A stretch of 64,000 nucleotides of DNA from Endobugula sp965214375. Lineage in GTDB: Bacteria > Pseudomonadota > Gammaproteobacteria > Pseudomonadales > Cellvibrionaceae. Below are positions 16,805-26,310 of this stretch, piece by piece (position 1 is the stretch's first letter; every line of letters begins with the position of its first letter). The stretch lies in assembly GCA_965214375.1 (NCBI GenBank), contig OZ243947.1, positions 186,001 through 250,000 on the forward strand, in the 5' to 3' direction. A program made the position numbers and the translations under genes. The notes under the pieces are model-generated. The model ran no database searches. It was not told where the DNA came from and was given only the letters and a program-made list of their open reading frames with translations.

Positions 16805-18286
16805 ATGTTTGAACATTATCCTGCGTTATTAATTGCTGTGCCCTTGATCATGGCGCCTGTTTGTGTGTTGTTAAGGCATCCAACATTTGCAGCAATAGCG
16901 GCATTTGTTGCCAATGCGGCTGCTGTGTTTTTTGCAATAGCACTATTATTGGATGTGCTAGACGGGAACGTTATTCGTTATGCTCTTGGTGGCTGGGCAG
17001 CGCCAACGGGTATTGAATATTATATTGATACGACCAATGCTATTTTATTAGTGATTATATCCGTGGTCAGCTTTCTCGCGCTTGTTTATTCTTTTCCTAC
17101 ATTGCTACATGAAGTTGCAGAGCCTCGTCATTACTTGTTTTATTGTGGCTGGCTATCATGTCTGACAGGCTTGTTGGGTATCGTGATTACTGGCGATGTA
17201 TTTAATGTTTTTGTGTTTTTGGAAATTTCATCGTTAGCGATGTATATGCTGATTGCACTTGGCAAAGAACGTAAACAGGCATTACTTGCTGCCTTTCGCT
17301 ATTTGATTATGGGTAGTATAGGGGCGTCGTTTATTCTGTTGGGTATTGGTTTTTTGTACGCGGCAACCGGTACGTTAAATATGGTAGATCTGGCGCAACG
17401 TATTCCTGAAGTCGGCGAGTCGCGAACCGTGCTGGTTGCCTTTAGCTTAATGGCTTTGGGTTTACTGATTAAAGCCGCTATTTTTCCTGTCTATTCCTGG
17501 CTACCGAGCGCCTATCAATATGCACCCTCTGCGGCCACGGTGTTCCTAGCCGGAACAGCGACCAAAGTGTCTCTCTATTTATTACTGCGTTTCTTTTTTC
17601 ATGTGTTTGGACAGGATTACAGCTTTGGTGACATGTTATTGAATTATGTCTTACTCCCTTTGTCTGTCATCGGCTTCTTTGTCATGTCAGTGGTTGCCAT
17701 TTTTCCACAGGATATTCGCCGTATGTTGGCCTATTCCAGTATTGCCCAAATTGGATATATTGTTGCGGCTATTAGTATGGAAACACACGCAGGTTTGATG
17801 GCGGGTATTATTCATATGGTTAATCACGCATTTATTAAAGCGGCATTGTTTATGTCTGTATTCTGTATTATCTATCGAGTGGGTTCTGTAAACATCTCTG
17901 ATATGGTCGGACTCTTACAACATTCTCCTTGGAGTGTGGCCGCGTTTATTATTGCCGGTTTTGCATTAATTGGTATTCCGTTAACACCGGGTTTTGTTAG
18001 CAAATGGCATTTAATCGGCGCTGCTATCGACAGTGGCTGGTGGTTAATTGTTATCATGATACTGATGAGTTCACTGATGGCTGTTATTTATATTGGCCGC
18101 GTCATTGACGTTCTTTGTTTTCGACGCCCTGCTATTGAAATATCAACATTAAAAGATGTATCGGTGTGGATGTTGATTCCGCTATGGTTGTTGATTGCGG
18201 TGTGTGTATACCTTGGAACATATGGTGATATACTCGTTGAGGTTGCCAGACAAGCCGCAGCGCAATTAATTGGGAGTCTGCAATGA
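16805..18286 (+). CDS. mnhD: Na+/H+ antiporter subunit D (MnhD/MrpD)
   Basis: 493-residue, 14-helix antiporter-like subunit of the NuoN/NuoM type (Proton_antipo_M). Conserved ionisable residues are visible: the Glu in VFVFLEISSLAMY (helix 5), the Lys in LLIKAAIFPVYSW (helix 7), the Lys in GTATKVSLYLLL and the His in MVNHAFIKAALF. It would form one proton channel of the complex. Its stop overlaps the next start (ATGA). Confidence 0.93.
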   Translation: MFEHYPALLIAVPLIMAPVCVLLRHPTFAAIAAFVANAAAVFFAIALLLDVLDGNVIRYALGGWAAPTGIEYYIDTTNAILLVIISVVSFLALVYSFPTLLHEVAEPRHYLFYCGWLSCLTGLLGIVITGDVFNVFVFLEISSLAMYMLIALGKERKQALLAAFRYLIMGSIGASFILLGIGFLYAATGTLNMVDLAQRIPEVGESRTVLVAFSLMALGLLIKAAIFPVYSWLPSAYQYAPSAATVFLAGTATKVSLYLLLRFFFHVFGQDYSFGDMLLNYVLLPLSVIGFFVMSVVAIFPQDIRRMLAYSSIAQIGYIVAAISMETHAGLMAGIIHMVNHAFIKAALFMSVFCIIYRVGSVNISDMVGLLQHSPWSVAAFIIAGFALIGIPLTPGFVSKWHLIGAAIDSGWWLIVIMILMSSLMAVIYIGRVIDVLCFRRPAIEISTLKDVSVWMLIPLWLLIAVCVYLGTYGDILVEVARQAAAQLIGSLQ

Positions 18287-19749
18287 CCCCGTTATTCAGT
18301 GTGTTGCCGCCATTGTTGCTATTGCCGTTTATTATTGTATTCGGTGAAAGATATAAAAATCTTAGAGAAGCCGCTATTTTGATGACCGGTGTTTTATTGT
18401 TGGTCATTAATATTGTGATTTACCAGCAGTTTACGGATGGCAAAATAGTAGCCACTGACTCATTTCTGTTGTTTTCGGGTTTATCACTGAAGTTATCCGC
18501 AGAACCTTTGGGCGTTCTTTTTGCATTGCTTGCCAGTTTTTTATGGATCGTAACAACCGTTTACAGCATTGGTTATATGCCTGCCCATAATGAAAAACAT
18601 CAAACTCGCTTTTATAGCTGTTTTGCTATTGCCATCGCTGCCGTCATGGGGGCTGCCTATGCAGATAATTTGCTGACATTATTCATTGCTTATGAAGTCA
18701 TCACATTATCAACATTTCCCCTAGTGACTCATTCTGGAACTGATGAGGCAAAAAGAGCCGGTCGCATATATTTAGGTGTTTTAATGGGTGCATCAATAGG
18801 TCTGTTACTACCCGCCATTATTGCAGTGTGGTGGTTGACGGGCACCACAGATTTTAAGGCGGGCGGTATTTCTGGTTTAGCCGGTCTTGATTCCCTATGG
18901 GCAATGTTATTATTACTACTTATTGTATTGGGTACCGCCAAAGCGGCATTAATGCCATGTCACTTTTGGTTACCTAATGCCATGGTTGCCCCGACACCCG
19001 TGAGTGCATTACTGCATGCTGTTGCGGTCGTAAAAACGGGTGTGTTTCTTATTGTGAAGGTAGTGGTATATATTTTTGGTTTGTCGTTTATGCAGGATAC
19101 CGGTATTGCGATGCCGTTAATTATTATTGCTGCCATCACTATTTTGCTTGCCTCATTAATTGCTCTGCGTAAGGAGAACCTCAAAGCTCGCTTAGCATAT
19201 TCTACGGTGAGCCAATTAGCCTATATTGTTTTAGCGGCATTGTTGGCGAATCAGGTGGCTATCAATGGTGCCGGATTGCATATTATTTCTCATGCCTTTG
19301 GAAAAATTACCCTCTTCTTTTGTGCCGGAGCTATTATGGTAACCGCACATAAAAAGCGGGTGAGTGATATGCGGGGTATGGGTAAGCAAATGCCTTTTAC
19401 CATGGCTGCATTTTTTATTGCAGCGATTAGTATTGTCGGTTTGCCGCCATTAGCTGGGCTATGGAGTAAGCTATTGATTTCACAAGGTGCTATTAGTAAT
19501 GCACAGCTATGGTTGGTGGCAGTGTTAATGTTAAGTTCTTTGCTCACTATTGCATACTTACTACCCATACCCTTGCAAGCGTTTTTTTCCAAAGAAGACA
19601 AGGCACAGGTATCACCGACAACCGATATTCATGAGGCCCCATTGCCCTGTTTGTTCGCAATTGCAATAACTGTATCTGCTTGTATCGTATTTTTTGTGTT
19701 TCCTGATAGTGCGATAAGCCTGTTGGATGCGATAGATTATGGGCAATAA
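18283..19749 (+). CDS. Second antiporter-like subunit (MnhD/NuoM-like)
   Basis: 488 residues, about 14 membrane helices, Proton_antipo_M domain. The Glu of LFIAYEVITLSTFPLV, the Lys of LGTAKAALMPCHFWLP, the Lys of AVAVVKTGVFLI and the His of HIISHAFGKITLFF match the channel residues of complex-I-like subunits. It may take the place of the N-terminal antiporter part of MrpA, since no single full-length MrpA is present in the operon. Coupled to mnhD by a 4-bp overlap. Confidence 0.88.
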   Translation: MTPLFSVLPPLLLLPFIIVFGERYKNLREAAILMTGVLLLVINIVIYQQFTDGKIVATDSFLLFSGLSLKLSAEPLGVLFALLASFLWIVTTVYSIGYMPAHNEKHQTRFYSCFAIAIAAVMGAAYADNLLTLFIAYEVITLSTFPLVTHSGTDEAKRAGRIYLGVLMGASIGLLLPAIIAVWWLTGTTDFKAGGISGLAGLDSLWAMLLLLLIVLGTAKAALMPCHFWLPNAMVAPTPVSALLHAVAVVKTGVFLIVKVVVYIFGLSFMQDTGIAMPLIIIAAITILLASLIALRKENLKARLAYSTVSQLAYIVLAALLANQVAINGAGLHIISHAFGKITLFFCAGAIMVTAHKKRVSDMRGMGKQMPFTMAAFFIAAISIVGLPPLAGLWSKLLISQGAISNAQLWLVAVLMLSSLLTIAYLLPIPLQAFFSKEDKAQVSPTTDIHEAPLPCLFAIAITVSACIVFFVFPDSAISLLDAIDYGQ

Positions 19750-19764
19750 TCAGAGACGGATATT

Positions 19765-20061
19765 ATGAAGAAAAATCAACAGGCAGAAGGGTTCTTTTTC
19801 CAACCGACCAACATTCGTTGGATGTTGCGAATATTTTATAGTCTTTGTACATTGATTATTCTTGCCGATTTTATGGTTCATCGCCATATTGTTACGTCTG
19901 TTGAAGCGCTACCCGGGTTTTATGGTATTTATGGTTTTGCTGCTTGTGTGACCTTAGTTATGGTCTCTGTAAAAATTCGTCAATTCGTTATGCGTGATAA
20001 ACAGTATTACGATGCAGTAACGGCTATTGAAAATAACAAGGATAAAGAAAAAAATGATTGA
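19765..20061 (+). CDS. Small two-helix membrane protein in antiporter operon
   Basis: 98 residues with two predicted membrane helices (about 20-40 and 50-70) and charged ends: a hydrophilic N-terminus and a Lys/Asp/Glu-rich tail. The helix-one region WMLRIFYSLCTLIIL and the second GFYGIYGFAACVTLV show no catalytic motif. It lies 15 bp after the second antiporter-like gene and overlaps the third by 8 bp, so it is surely co-transcribed and probably a structural or regulatory subunit of the same complex. I do not recognise a named family. Confidence 0.75.
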   Translation: MKKNQQAEGFFFQPTNIRWMLRIFYSLCTLIILADFMVHRHIVTSVEALPGFYGIYGFAACVTLVMVSVKIRQFVMRDKQYYDAVTAIENNKDKEKND

Positions 20062-21754
20062 TTGGATTTTTTCTTTGCCACCTTATGCCTTGTTTTTTAT
20101 GGGTGCTTTGGCGTTATTTTTCTTGCGTGGTACTGCGGCGGCAGCAGTCACAATCATTGTACCTATTGCCAGCTTCGCCATGTTGTTATTGTGGCAGCAG
20201 GGGGAATATTTTCACTACCGATTATTGGGGCTTGATTTAGTATTAGTCGATCTTGATCGGCTGGGTTTACTGTTTGCCTACCTATTTCACCTTGCCGCAT
20301 TTATTGGTGGTATTTTTGCTTTTCATGTAAAAGATAAAATGCAACAAATTGCGGCTCTCGCTTATGCTGGTAGTGCCATAGGTGCCGTTATGGCGGGTGA
20401 TTGGATAAGCTTGTTTGTTTTTTGGGAATTATTGGCACTCACATCCGTATTTTTGATTTTTGCGCGTCGTACTGAAACCAGTTATCACAGTGGTATGCGT
20501 TATTTAATCGTGCAAGTTTTATCCGGCGTGCTGTTATTTTCAGGTGCATTAATGCTGGCGGTATCTGGTGCGGATTTATCATTAAATCAGCTGGCATTAG
20601 ATAGTGTCGCAACATGGCTAATTTTTATTGCAGTCGGTATAAAATGTGGTTTCCCTCTATTTCACACATGGATTGTTGATGCTTACCCAGAAGCAACACC
20701 GACAGGTACGGTGTTTTTGTGTGCGTTTAGTACTAAAGTGGGTGTCTATGTGCTGGCACGTGCATTTGCAGGTGAAGATATATTAGTGACTATTGGTCTG
20801 GTGATGGCCTGCTTCCCGATCTTCTATGCTGTCATTGAAAATGATTTACGTCGTGTGTTGGCCTATAGCATGATTAACCAAATTGGTTTTATGGTGTGTG
20901 GTATGGGCGTTGGTACCGAGATGGCGATAAATGGCGCTGTTGCTACCGCCTTTAATCATGTGATTTATAAAGGGTTGTTGATGATGTCCATGGGGGCTGT
21001 ACTGTACCGCGTTGGGCATGTGCGTGCTTCAGATCTTGGCGGCTTGTATCGCAGTATGCCAAAAACAACACTGTTTTGTGTGATTGGCGCAGCGTCTATT
21101 TCGGCATTTCCGCTATTTAGCGGTTTTGTCAGTAAATCCATTATTATGTTGGAAATGTTAAAAGCAGATTATGTGATGGGTTGGTTACTGTTGCTGTTTG
21201 CGGCAGCAGGTGTATTCCATCACGCGGGCATTAAAGTCCCGTTTTTTGCTTTCTTTGCCCATGATGCCCAGCTAAAAACTCAAGAAGCACCGGGTAATAT
21301 GCTAGTATCCATGGGTATAGCGTCCGCAATTTGTGTGATCGTGGGTTGTTATCCGATATTACTCTATCAATTACTACCGTTTGTGATGGATTACTCTCCT
21401 TATGATATTACTCATGTGTTAACGCAGACACAATTGCTATTTTTCTCTGCTTTAGCCTTTGTGTGGTTAAATCTGAGAGGCCTATATCCACCAGAGTTGC
21501 CTTCTGTTAATTTAGACGTTGACTGGTTTTACCGCCGTTTGTGGCCTCGGTATATGGCGCTTGTTTATGGTGTGGTGGATACGTATTACCATCGTGCCGT
21601 GACATCGGTGGTATTGGCTGGGCGTATAGCGGTACAATGGCTGGACAGAATGTCGTCACCACAATCGGTATTGGCGCGTAGTTGGACAACAGCCAGTATG
21701 TTGTTAGCATTACTGGTGTTGTTGGCGATGGTTTTACTATTTAATTTTTTATAA
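20054..21754 (+). CDS. Third antiporter-like subunit (MnhD-like)
   Basis: 566 residues from ATG 20054, which overlaps the preceding gene. About 14-16 membrane helices with a Proton_antipo_M domain: LFVFWELLALTSVFLI (Glu), VGIKCGFPLFHTW (Lys), FSTKVGVYVLAR (Lys) and AFNHVIYKGLLM (His and Lys). The extended C-terminus (after about residue 450) adds further helices and an amphipathic stretch. Three such channels suggest a larger complex than standard Mrp. Which ion it moves cannot be read from the sequence. Confidence 0.87.
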   Translation: MIDWIFSLPPYALFFMGALALFFLRGTAAAAVTIIVPIASFAMLLLWQQGEYFHYRLLGLDLVLVDLDRLGLLFAYLFHLAAFIGGIFAFHVKDKMQQIAALAYAGSAIGAVMAGDWISLFVFWELLALTSVFLIFARRTETSYHSGMRYLIVQVLSGVLLFSGALMLAVSGADLSLNQLALDSVATWLIFIAVGIKCGFPLFHTWIVDAYPEATPTGTVFLCAFSTKVGVYVLARAFAGEDILVTIGLVMACFPIFYAVIENDLRRVLAYSMINQIGFMVCGMGVGTEMAINGAVATAFNHVIYKGLLMMSMGAVLYRVGHVRASDLGGLYRSMPKTTLFCVIGAASISAFPLFSGFVSKSIIMLEMLKADYVMGWLLLLFAAAGVFHHAGIKVPFFAFFAHDAQLKTQEAPGNMLVSMGIASAICVIVGCYPILLYQLLPFVMDYSPYDITHVLTQTQLLFFSALAFVWLNLRGLYPPELPSVNLDVDWFYRRLWPRYMALVYGVVDTYYHRAVTSVVLAGRIAVQWLDRMSSPQSVLARSWTTASMLLALLVLLAMVLLFNFL

Positions 21755-21785
21755 ATGCGAACGTGCACTAAGAAACAATAATAAT

Positions 21786-22271
21786 ATGAAAAAGATCTTG
21801 CTTGTTTTAGGCCTGCTGTGGGGAGCATCGGCATACATATTTGCCAGTGCCCAAGAACATGATTAACATGTGACTGAAAAGATCATCATGGAAAATGTGA
21901 TCATTGAAACCGCGTCGGTCGGTTCAGGGCGCGCAAACGTCTATTTTACGCTGCGCAATACATCTGATCAGGATGTTGTCATTAATGAAGCCTATAGTTA
22001 AATTGCTGACCGTATCGAGTTTAGGTCTGTAGTTGTTGTCGGTGAACGCCAAAAATTTAAAAAATCCACGTCAATATTCGTGCCAGCTAACAGTGATTTA
22101 CGGCTTTATCCCGGAGGAAGTCATATGGTTTTGATTGACTTATACCAATCGGTTAAACCTGGAGATGAAATCAGAATGGTACTGACTCTTAATTATCATC
22201 ATTTATTAGAGCTCGTGCTGCCCGCCGGGCAACAGCAACATATCGCAAAAATGTTTGCTGATCTTCGTTAG
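21786..22271 (+). pseudogene. PCuAC-type copper chaperone, two in-frame stops
   Basis: One frame from ATG 21786 to TAA-free end 22271 reads as a periplasmic copper chaperone of the PCuAC family (DUF461), but is interrupted by TAA at 21864-21866 and TAA at 21999-22001. It starts with a signal peptide (MKKILLVLGLLWGASAY). After the first stop come IIMENVIIETASVGSGRANV and VYFTLRNTSDQDVVI; after the second come the metal-site region PGGSHMVLIDLYQSVKPGD and a C-terminal RMVLTL strand. PCuAC proteins deliver Cu(I) to the CuA centre of cytochrome oxidase. About 160 residues in total, normal for the family. The frame is otherwise clean, so inactivation is recent or the stops are sequence errors. Confidence 0.8.
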
Positions 22272-22275
22272 TGAT

Positions 22276-23361
22276 TCACGACGTTTTTTTTCGTTCCAAA
22301 ATAACACCCGCTTCAAGGTGATGGGTATAAGGAAACTGATCAAAGGCAGCCAAAGATATAATCGTATGCGTAGTTAATAATTGCTGCAAATTATTCACCA
22401 GCGTTTCGGGATTGCAAGAAATATACAAGATGCGTTCAAAACGTTGAATGATCTCAATGGTATGGTCGTCTAGCCCGGCTCTGGGAGGATCAACCAGTAC
22501 CGTTGAAAAGTGATAGTTGTCCAGATCGATATTTCTGAGGCGATGAAAAGGTCTGACTTTATCCATCGCATCAGCAAAGTCTTCGCTCGACATCCGAATA
22601 ATAGTCACATTATCAACGCCATTGTTGAAAATATTATTCTGAGCCGCTTTTACAGAAGACTTAGAAATCTCAGTTGCCATTACACGCGTAAAATTCTGTG
22701 CCAGTGGTAAGCTAAAATTGCCATTACCACAATACAGCTCCAATAAATCACCGTGGCTGCCACGTGTATGCTCTACTGCCCATTCCAGCATTTTTTCACA
22801 GATGATTCCATTGGGTTGTGTAAAGCTGCCCTCGTTTTGTTGGTAGTGATAGGTTTTGCCGTGAACCTTAAGTGTTTCATTCACATAATCTCTATCTAAT
22901 ACCACTTTTTGTTTGCGACTGCGCCCAATAATCTGCACGCCTAGGGCCTGTTTAAGTGGACGCATAGTGTCCTGCCATTCCTCGTTTAAGGGTTTGTGGT
23001 AAATCAAACTAATCACCGTGTCTTCCGTCAAGGTGCTTAAAAACTCTACCTGAAACAATTTTTTACGTAATAATTCGCCATCATTTATGGCGGCAAGGAG
23101 TGTAGGCATTAATTCATTAATGCGTTGACAGGCAACTGGGAATTCTTCAATAAAGATGGGCTTTTTCGTTTCCTTGTCGTGCATGGCGTAACGAGCACTA
23201 TCTCCTTCATGCCAAATTGTAAACTCGGCGCGCAAGCGATAATGACGTTTGGGTGACGCAAAAAAGGCAACTTCAGGCAAACAGAGAGCTAATGTGTTTA
23301 GCTGTTGTTTAAAGGCATCAATTTTCTTATCCAACTGTTGTTGGTAATGCTCGGGGTTCAT
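22276..23361 (-). CDS. trmA: tRNA (uracil-5-)-methyltransferase TrmA
   Basis: SAM-dependent enzyme that makes ribothymidine at U54 of the tRNA T loop. 361 residues, the usual length for TrmA, with the SAM-binding LLELYCGNGNFSLPL, VDPPRAGLD and the nucleophile Cys in ISCNPETL. The start MNPEHYQQQLDKKI is typical. It converges with the broken copper-chaperone gene and lies 5 bp after the stop of the upstream YHYH gene on the same strand. Confidence 0.94.
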   Translation of the reverse strand: MNPEHYQQQLDKKIDAFKQQLNTLALCLPEVAFFASPKRHYRLRAEFTIWHEGDSARYAMHDKETKKPIFIEEFPVACQRINELMPTLLAAINDGELLRKKLFQVEFLSTLTEDTVISLIYHKPLNEEWQDTMRPLKQALGVQIIGRSRKQKVVLDRDYVNETLKVHGKTYHYQQNEGSFTQPNGIICEKMLEWAVEHTRGSHGDLLELYCGNGNFSLPLAQNFTRVMATEISKSSVKAAQNNIFNNGVDNVTIIRMSSEDFADAMDKVRPFHRLRNIDLDNYHFSTVLVDPPRAGLDDHTIEIIQRFERILYISCNPETLVNNLQQLLTTHTIISLAAFDQFPYTHHLEAGVILERKKTS

Positions 23362-23366
23362 AAATA

Positions 23367-24224
23367 CTACCAGCGTCTTGATGGTGGATGGCCGTGGCGA
23401 TGCGGTGGTGGGCGGCGTCCGGAGCGGTCTTGTGAGCGATTGCTGTCTCGTTGTGCCTGCCCTTGATGACCAAAGTCGTTACTGACATTACCCCATAAAC
23501 AACGCGGGAAAAAAGGATAAATGTCGGTAGCAAAGTATACAAACTTGCCATTCAGTGTGCCACCATTGCAGTGATCCAATGTACCGCTACCAGCAATATA
23601 CTGCCAATCTTCAACATAAGTACCGTCGTAACGACCACCGGGACCAGAAGGGCGTGTCCCCTGTTTTAATTGGTAGCTGGCGCGTTCTGAACGACCCACA
23701 TAATGAATTTCAAAACCGTCGGCCGCGTAAGCGATGAGCGTATCAGCCTGTGAACTCACAAGGGCAGAAGCGACACCGTGGTAATGATATAAACCGCGAT
23801 TATCGACGTGGGCATTATTATGGTCTATACCTAGCGCCTCACAACTTCCCAAGCCTTCAAGGTTCCAGCCAGAACTGCGGTCTCGACTGTGACCTCGCGA
23901 GCTGGAAGCATCCCAGTAATACGCTGTACCGGGACGAATGGTAATCCCATTGAGTGCAACACCAATAGAACCTCGCTGAGGGATTGCTGGATTGTTTTTC
24001 ACCGGGTTTAACGGAAAACAGTAGCGAATAGACTGTGTAGATATGCGGTGGGGATTGCCACTATTGGGAAAAGAGCCAGTGCTGTGATCTGGCAGACCAT
24101 CAGAACTGATACAACGCTGGTTATTGGTGGTAGTGATACTGACATTGCCCGCATACGCCGACCCCGCCACAACGTACAACATCACCGCCGGAAATATCAA
24201 TAAGTAGGTGTTAAAAAGGCGCAT
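23367..24224 (-). CDS. Secreted YHYH-domain protein
   Basis: 285 residues. A signal peptide (about 1-25, ending GSAYAG) is followed by a YHYH domain with the defining motif LYHYHG near residue 145 and conserved GWNLEGLGSCEALGIDHNNAH and YAADGFEIHY stretches. Such proteins are widespread in marine bacteria; function unknown, and the His cluster suggests metal binding. Two conserved cysteine pairs could form disulfides. The C-terminus is an Arg/Pro/His-rich tail (RRPPPHRHGHPPSRR), which may bind metal or anionic surfaces. Confidence 0.82.
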   Translation of the reverse strand: MRLFNTYLLIFPAVMLYVVAGSAYAGNVSITTTNNQRCISSDGLPDHSTGSFPNSGNPHRISTQSIRYCFPLNPVKNNPAIPQRGSIGVALNGITIRPGTAYYWDASSSRGHSRDRSSGWNLEGLGSCEALGIDHNNAHVDNRGLYHYHGVASALVSSQADTLIAYAADGFEIHYVGRSERASYQLKQGTRPSGPGGRYDGTYVEDWQYIAGSGTLDHCNGGTLNGKFVYFATDIYPFFPRCLWGNVSNDFGHQGQAQRDSNRSQDRSGRRPPPHRHGHPPSRRW

Positions 24225-24481
24225 AATCTATTGCCTGATCAATAATGAAAGTGTGGCGCTATTTTACCAGACTCTACGCTGGCTGATTGACCTTTAAAAC
24301 AACGATATCCCTGTTTTTTAAATAAGCATAAAAGTATGGGAAAAATAGTATTAGATTCACATTTAGGTCAAGCCATGGCACTATTCATGGCTCACAGTAG
24401 CAGACTTCGCTCCACAATATTTACACCAACAGGTTGTAAAGCCGTAACAGTCGAGTTATTAACATTAAAAGGGGTTGTGAC

Positions 24482-24868
24482 TTGAATTTTTTCGTTCAAT
24501 TGTTTGCACTATGTGCCGCTGTGCTGTACATCGTGTTCTTCTTTATCGAGAGTGTGTGGTTTATGCAACCACGTATCTATAAGCTTTTTGGTATTAGAAC
24601 CAGAGAAGTCGCCGCTATTAATCGTTTACTCGCGTTTAATCAGGGGTGTTACAATCTTTTTTTAGCCATTGGTATAAGTATCGGCTTGGCTATTTTTTAC
24701 ACGAAAGGAAACCTTGTCGTTGCACACACATTAGTGCTGTTCTGTTGCGCGTCTATGGTTTGCGCGGGCATAGCGTTATTATTTTCGGGCGGTTGGCGAT
24801 TGTTGCCAGTGGCAATCATGCAAGCAATATTTCCGTTGCTGGTGTGGATTTCATGGTTATGGTTTTAA
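24482..24868 (+). CDS. DUF1304 membrane protein
   Basis: 128 residues with four membrane helices, of the DUF1304 family. Marks are FFIESVWFMQPRIYKLFGI after helix one and LLAFNQGCYNLFLAIG in helix two. The start is TTG 24482, preceded by AAAAGGGGTTGTGAC; no nearby ATG retains the first helix. Function unknown. It is followed by a flavodoxin-like reductase gene after 75 bp, possibly co-transcribed. Confidence 0.8.
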   Translation: MNFFVQLFALCAAVLYIVFFFIESVWFMQPRIYKLFGIRTREVAAINRLLAFNQGCYNLFLAIGISIGLAIFYTKGNLVVAHTLVLFCCASMVCAGIALLFSGGWRLLPVAIMQAIFPLLVWISWLWF

Positions 24869-24943
24869 GATTCTTTGGCAACAGAAGTCAGAGATTGGAA
24901 GCATACAGCAAAAAACATTCACTCATTATAAAAGGTATCGATA

Positions 24944-25471
24944 ATGAATATTATTGCATTCGCAGCAAGTAGTAGCACAACGTCAATTAATAAAAAACTG
25001 GTTGAATATGCCGCCAGTTTATTACAAGAGCATTCTTTCCGATTTTTGGATTTGAATGATTTTGAGATGCCGATCTTTAGTGAGGATAAAGAAGCTGAAA
25101 TCGGTAAGCCAGAACCTGCACAACGATTGGTTGACCATATTGAAAGTGCAGATGCCGTTATTATTTCGTTCGCCGAGCACAATGGATCCTATATTGCTGC
25201 GTATAAAAATATTTTTGATTGGTGTTCTCGTACCAAGCAAAAAGTCTATCAAGATAAAAAAATGGTATTGTTGGCCACTTCACCCGGTGCAGCGGGTGCT
25301 CAAAATACACTGAATACCGCTATTCAATCTATGCCACATCATGGTGGAGACGTAGTGGCGAGTTTTTCACTGTCTAAGTTTTACGAGAATTTTGATGTAG
25401 ACAAGAATCGCATCAACTCTGACGATATAGATACACAGTTTCAAGAGGCTGTATTGAGCTTAACTCGATAA
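24944..25471 (+). CDS. NADPH-dependent FMN reductase family protein
   Basis: 175 residues with a flavodoxin-like fold. The phosphate-binding loop AASSSTTSINKKL is at the N-terminus, and FAEHNGSYIAAYKNIFDW is the typical FMN-contact and dimer stretch of NADPH:FMN/quinone reductases (here EHNGSYIAA replaces the commoner EYNGSIPG). Then LLATSPGAAGAQNTL. It probably reduces flavin or quinone in the cytoplasm; substrate not deducible. Confidence 0.85.
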   Translation: MNIIAFAASSSTTSINKKLVEYAASLLQEHSFRFLDLNDFEMPIFSEDKEAEIGKPEPAQRLVDHIESADAVIISFAEHNGSYIAAYKNIFDWCSRTKQKVYQDKKMVLLATSPGAAGAQNTLNTAIQSMPHHGGDVVASFSLSKFYENFDVDKNRINSDDIDTQFQEAVLSLTR

Positions 25472-25574
25472 TAGCGTTAAAAAACGCGCCAAAAAAGCGT
25501 GGGGTCCTGACTCCTAAAACCCAAGAATAGTGATGTAGTGAAACTGTTTCCGCGGTTAACTCCTGGGGGTTAAT

Positions 25575-26243
25575 ATGAAAATTAAATGGGAAATAACAAT
25601 TGGCGCTATCGTAGTCTTAGCCATTTTAATATTTGTTTCCTCCTATTCTATAAATATGAATCTGGCTCAAGGGGTCTCGCAAAGTCCTATTGCCAAACCA
25701 TCGCCAAGCCCTAGCTCTCTGTATGGTGTGGATAAGCTATTGGAAGAAATGGAATTTGGAGCGATAGTATTCAATGTTCCGGAAAATATCAACATCTAAG
25801 ACTCTCATCAAATTCAACTCATCCTGAGTCTTGTAGAAACAGTGGAAAGTCTTAAACAAGTTGTTGCTGGGGAAGGAAAAAAGATAGGAGTCAATATCAA
25901 GGTAAGCGATAGGATGGAAGCCCGTCTTTCTGGCTATAGGTTTCATATTACACCAGTAACACCAGAAACTCAGGCAGTGTCAAAAAATCATAGAACAGAA
26001 TGGCAGTGGGAGATACACCCAAAGGAGGAAGGCAGGCATAGGTTGAATCTGACATTAACGGCGCTGCTTGACATTGATGGGCAAAGTACACCTCGAACAA
26101 TCAGAACATTTAGTAAAATGATTGAGGTTAATGTAACAACGTCACAAACTGTCGTAAGTTTTATTAAAAATAACTGGCAATGGTTGTGGGCAACAGTTCT
26201 AGTTCCAATTGCAGGGTGGTTATGGGAAAAAAAGGAAAAATAA
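25575..26243 (+). pseudogene. Membrane-anchored protein of unknown family, one in-frame TAA
   Basis: A single frame from ATG 25575 to 26243 (about 222 residues) is broken only by TAA at 25797-25799. Part one: membrane helix (about 7-27), a Ser/Pro-rich linker (KPSPSPSSLYG) and a start of a beta-rich domain (PENINI). After the stop it continues DSHQIQLILSLVETVESLKQ, then the beta-sandwich-like region MEARLSGYRFHITPVTPETQ and EWQWEIHPKEEGRHRL, and ends with a second helix and GWLWEKKEK. I do not recognise a named family. The region around it is AT-rich and accessory-looking. Confidence 0.65.
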
Positions 26244-26310
26244 CTAATAAATATATTTTTTAATAATTAGCGCATAAAAATAAAAAATTAACTATACCGG
26301 GTGATCAGCT

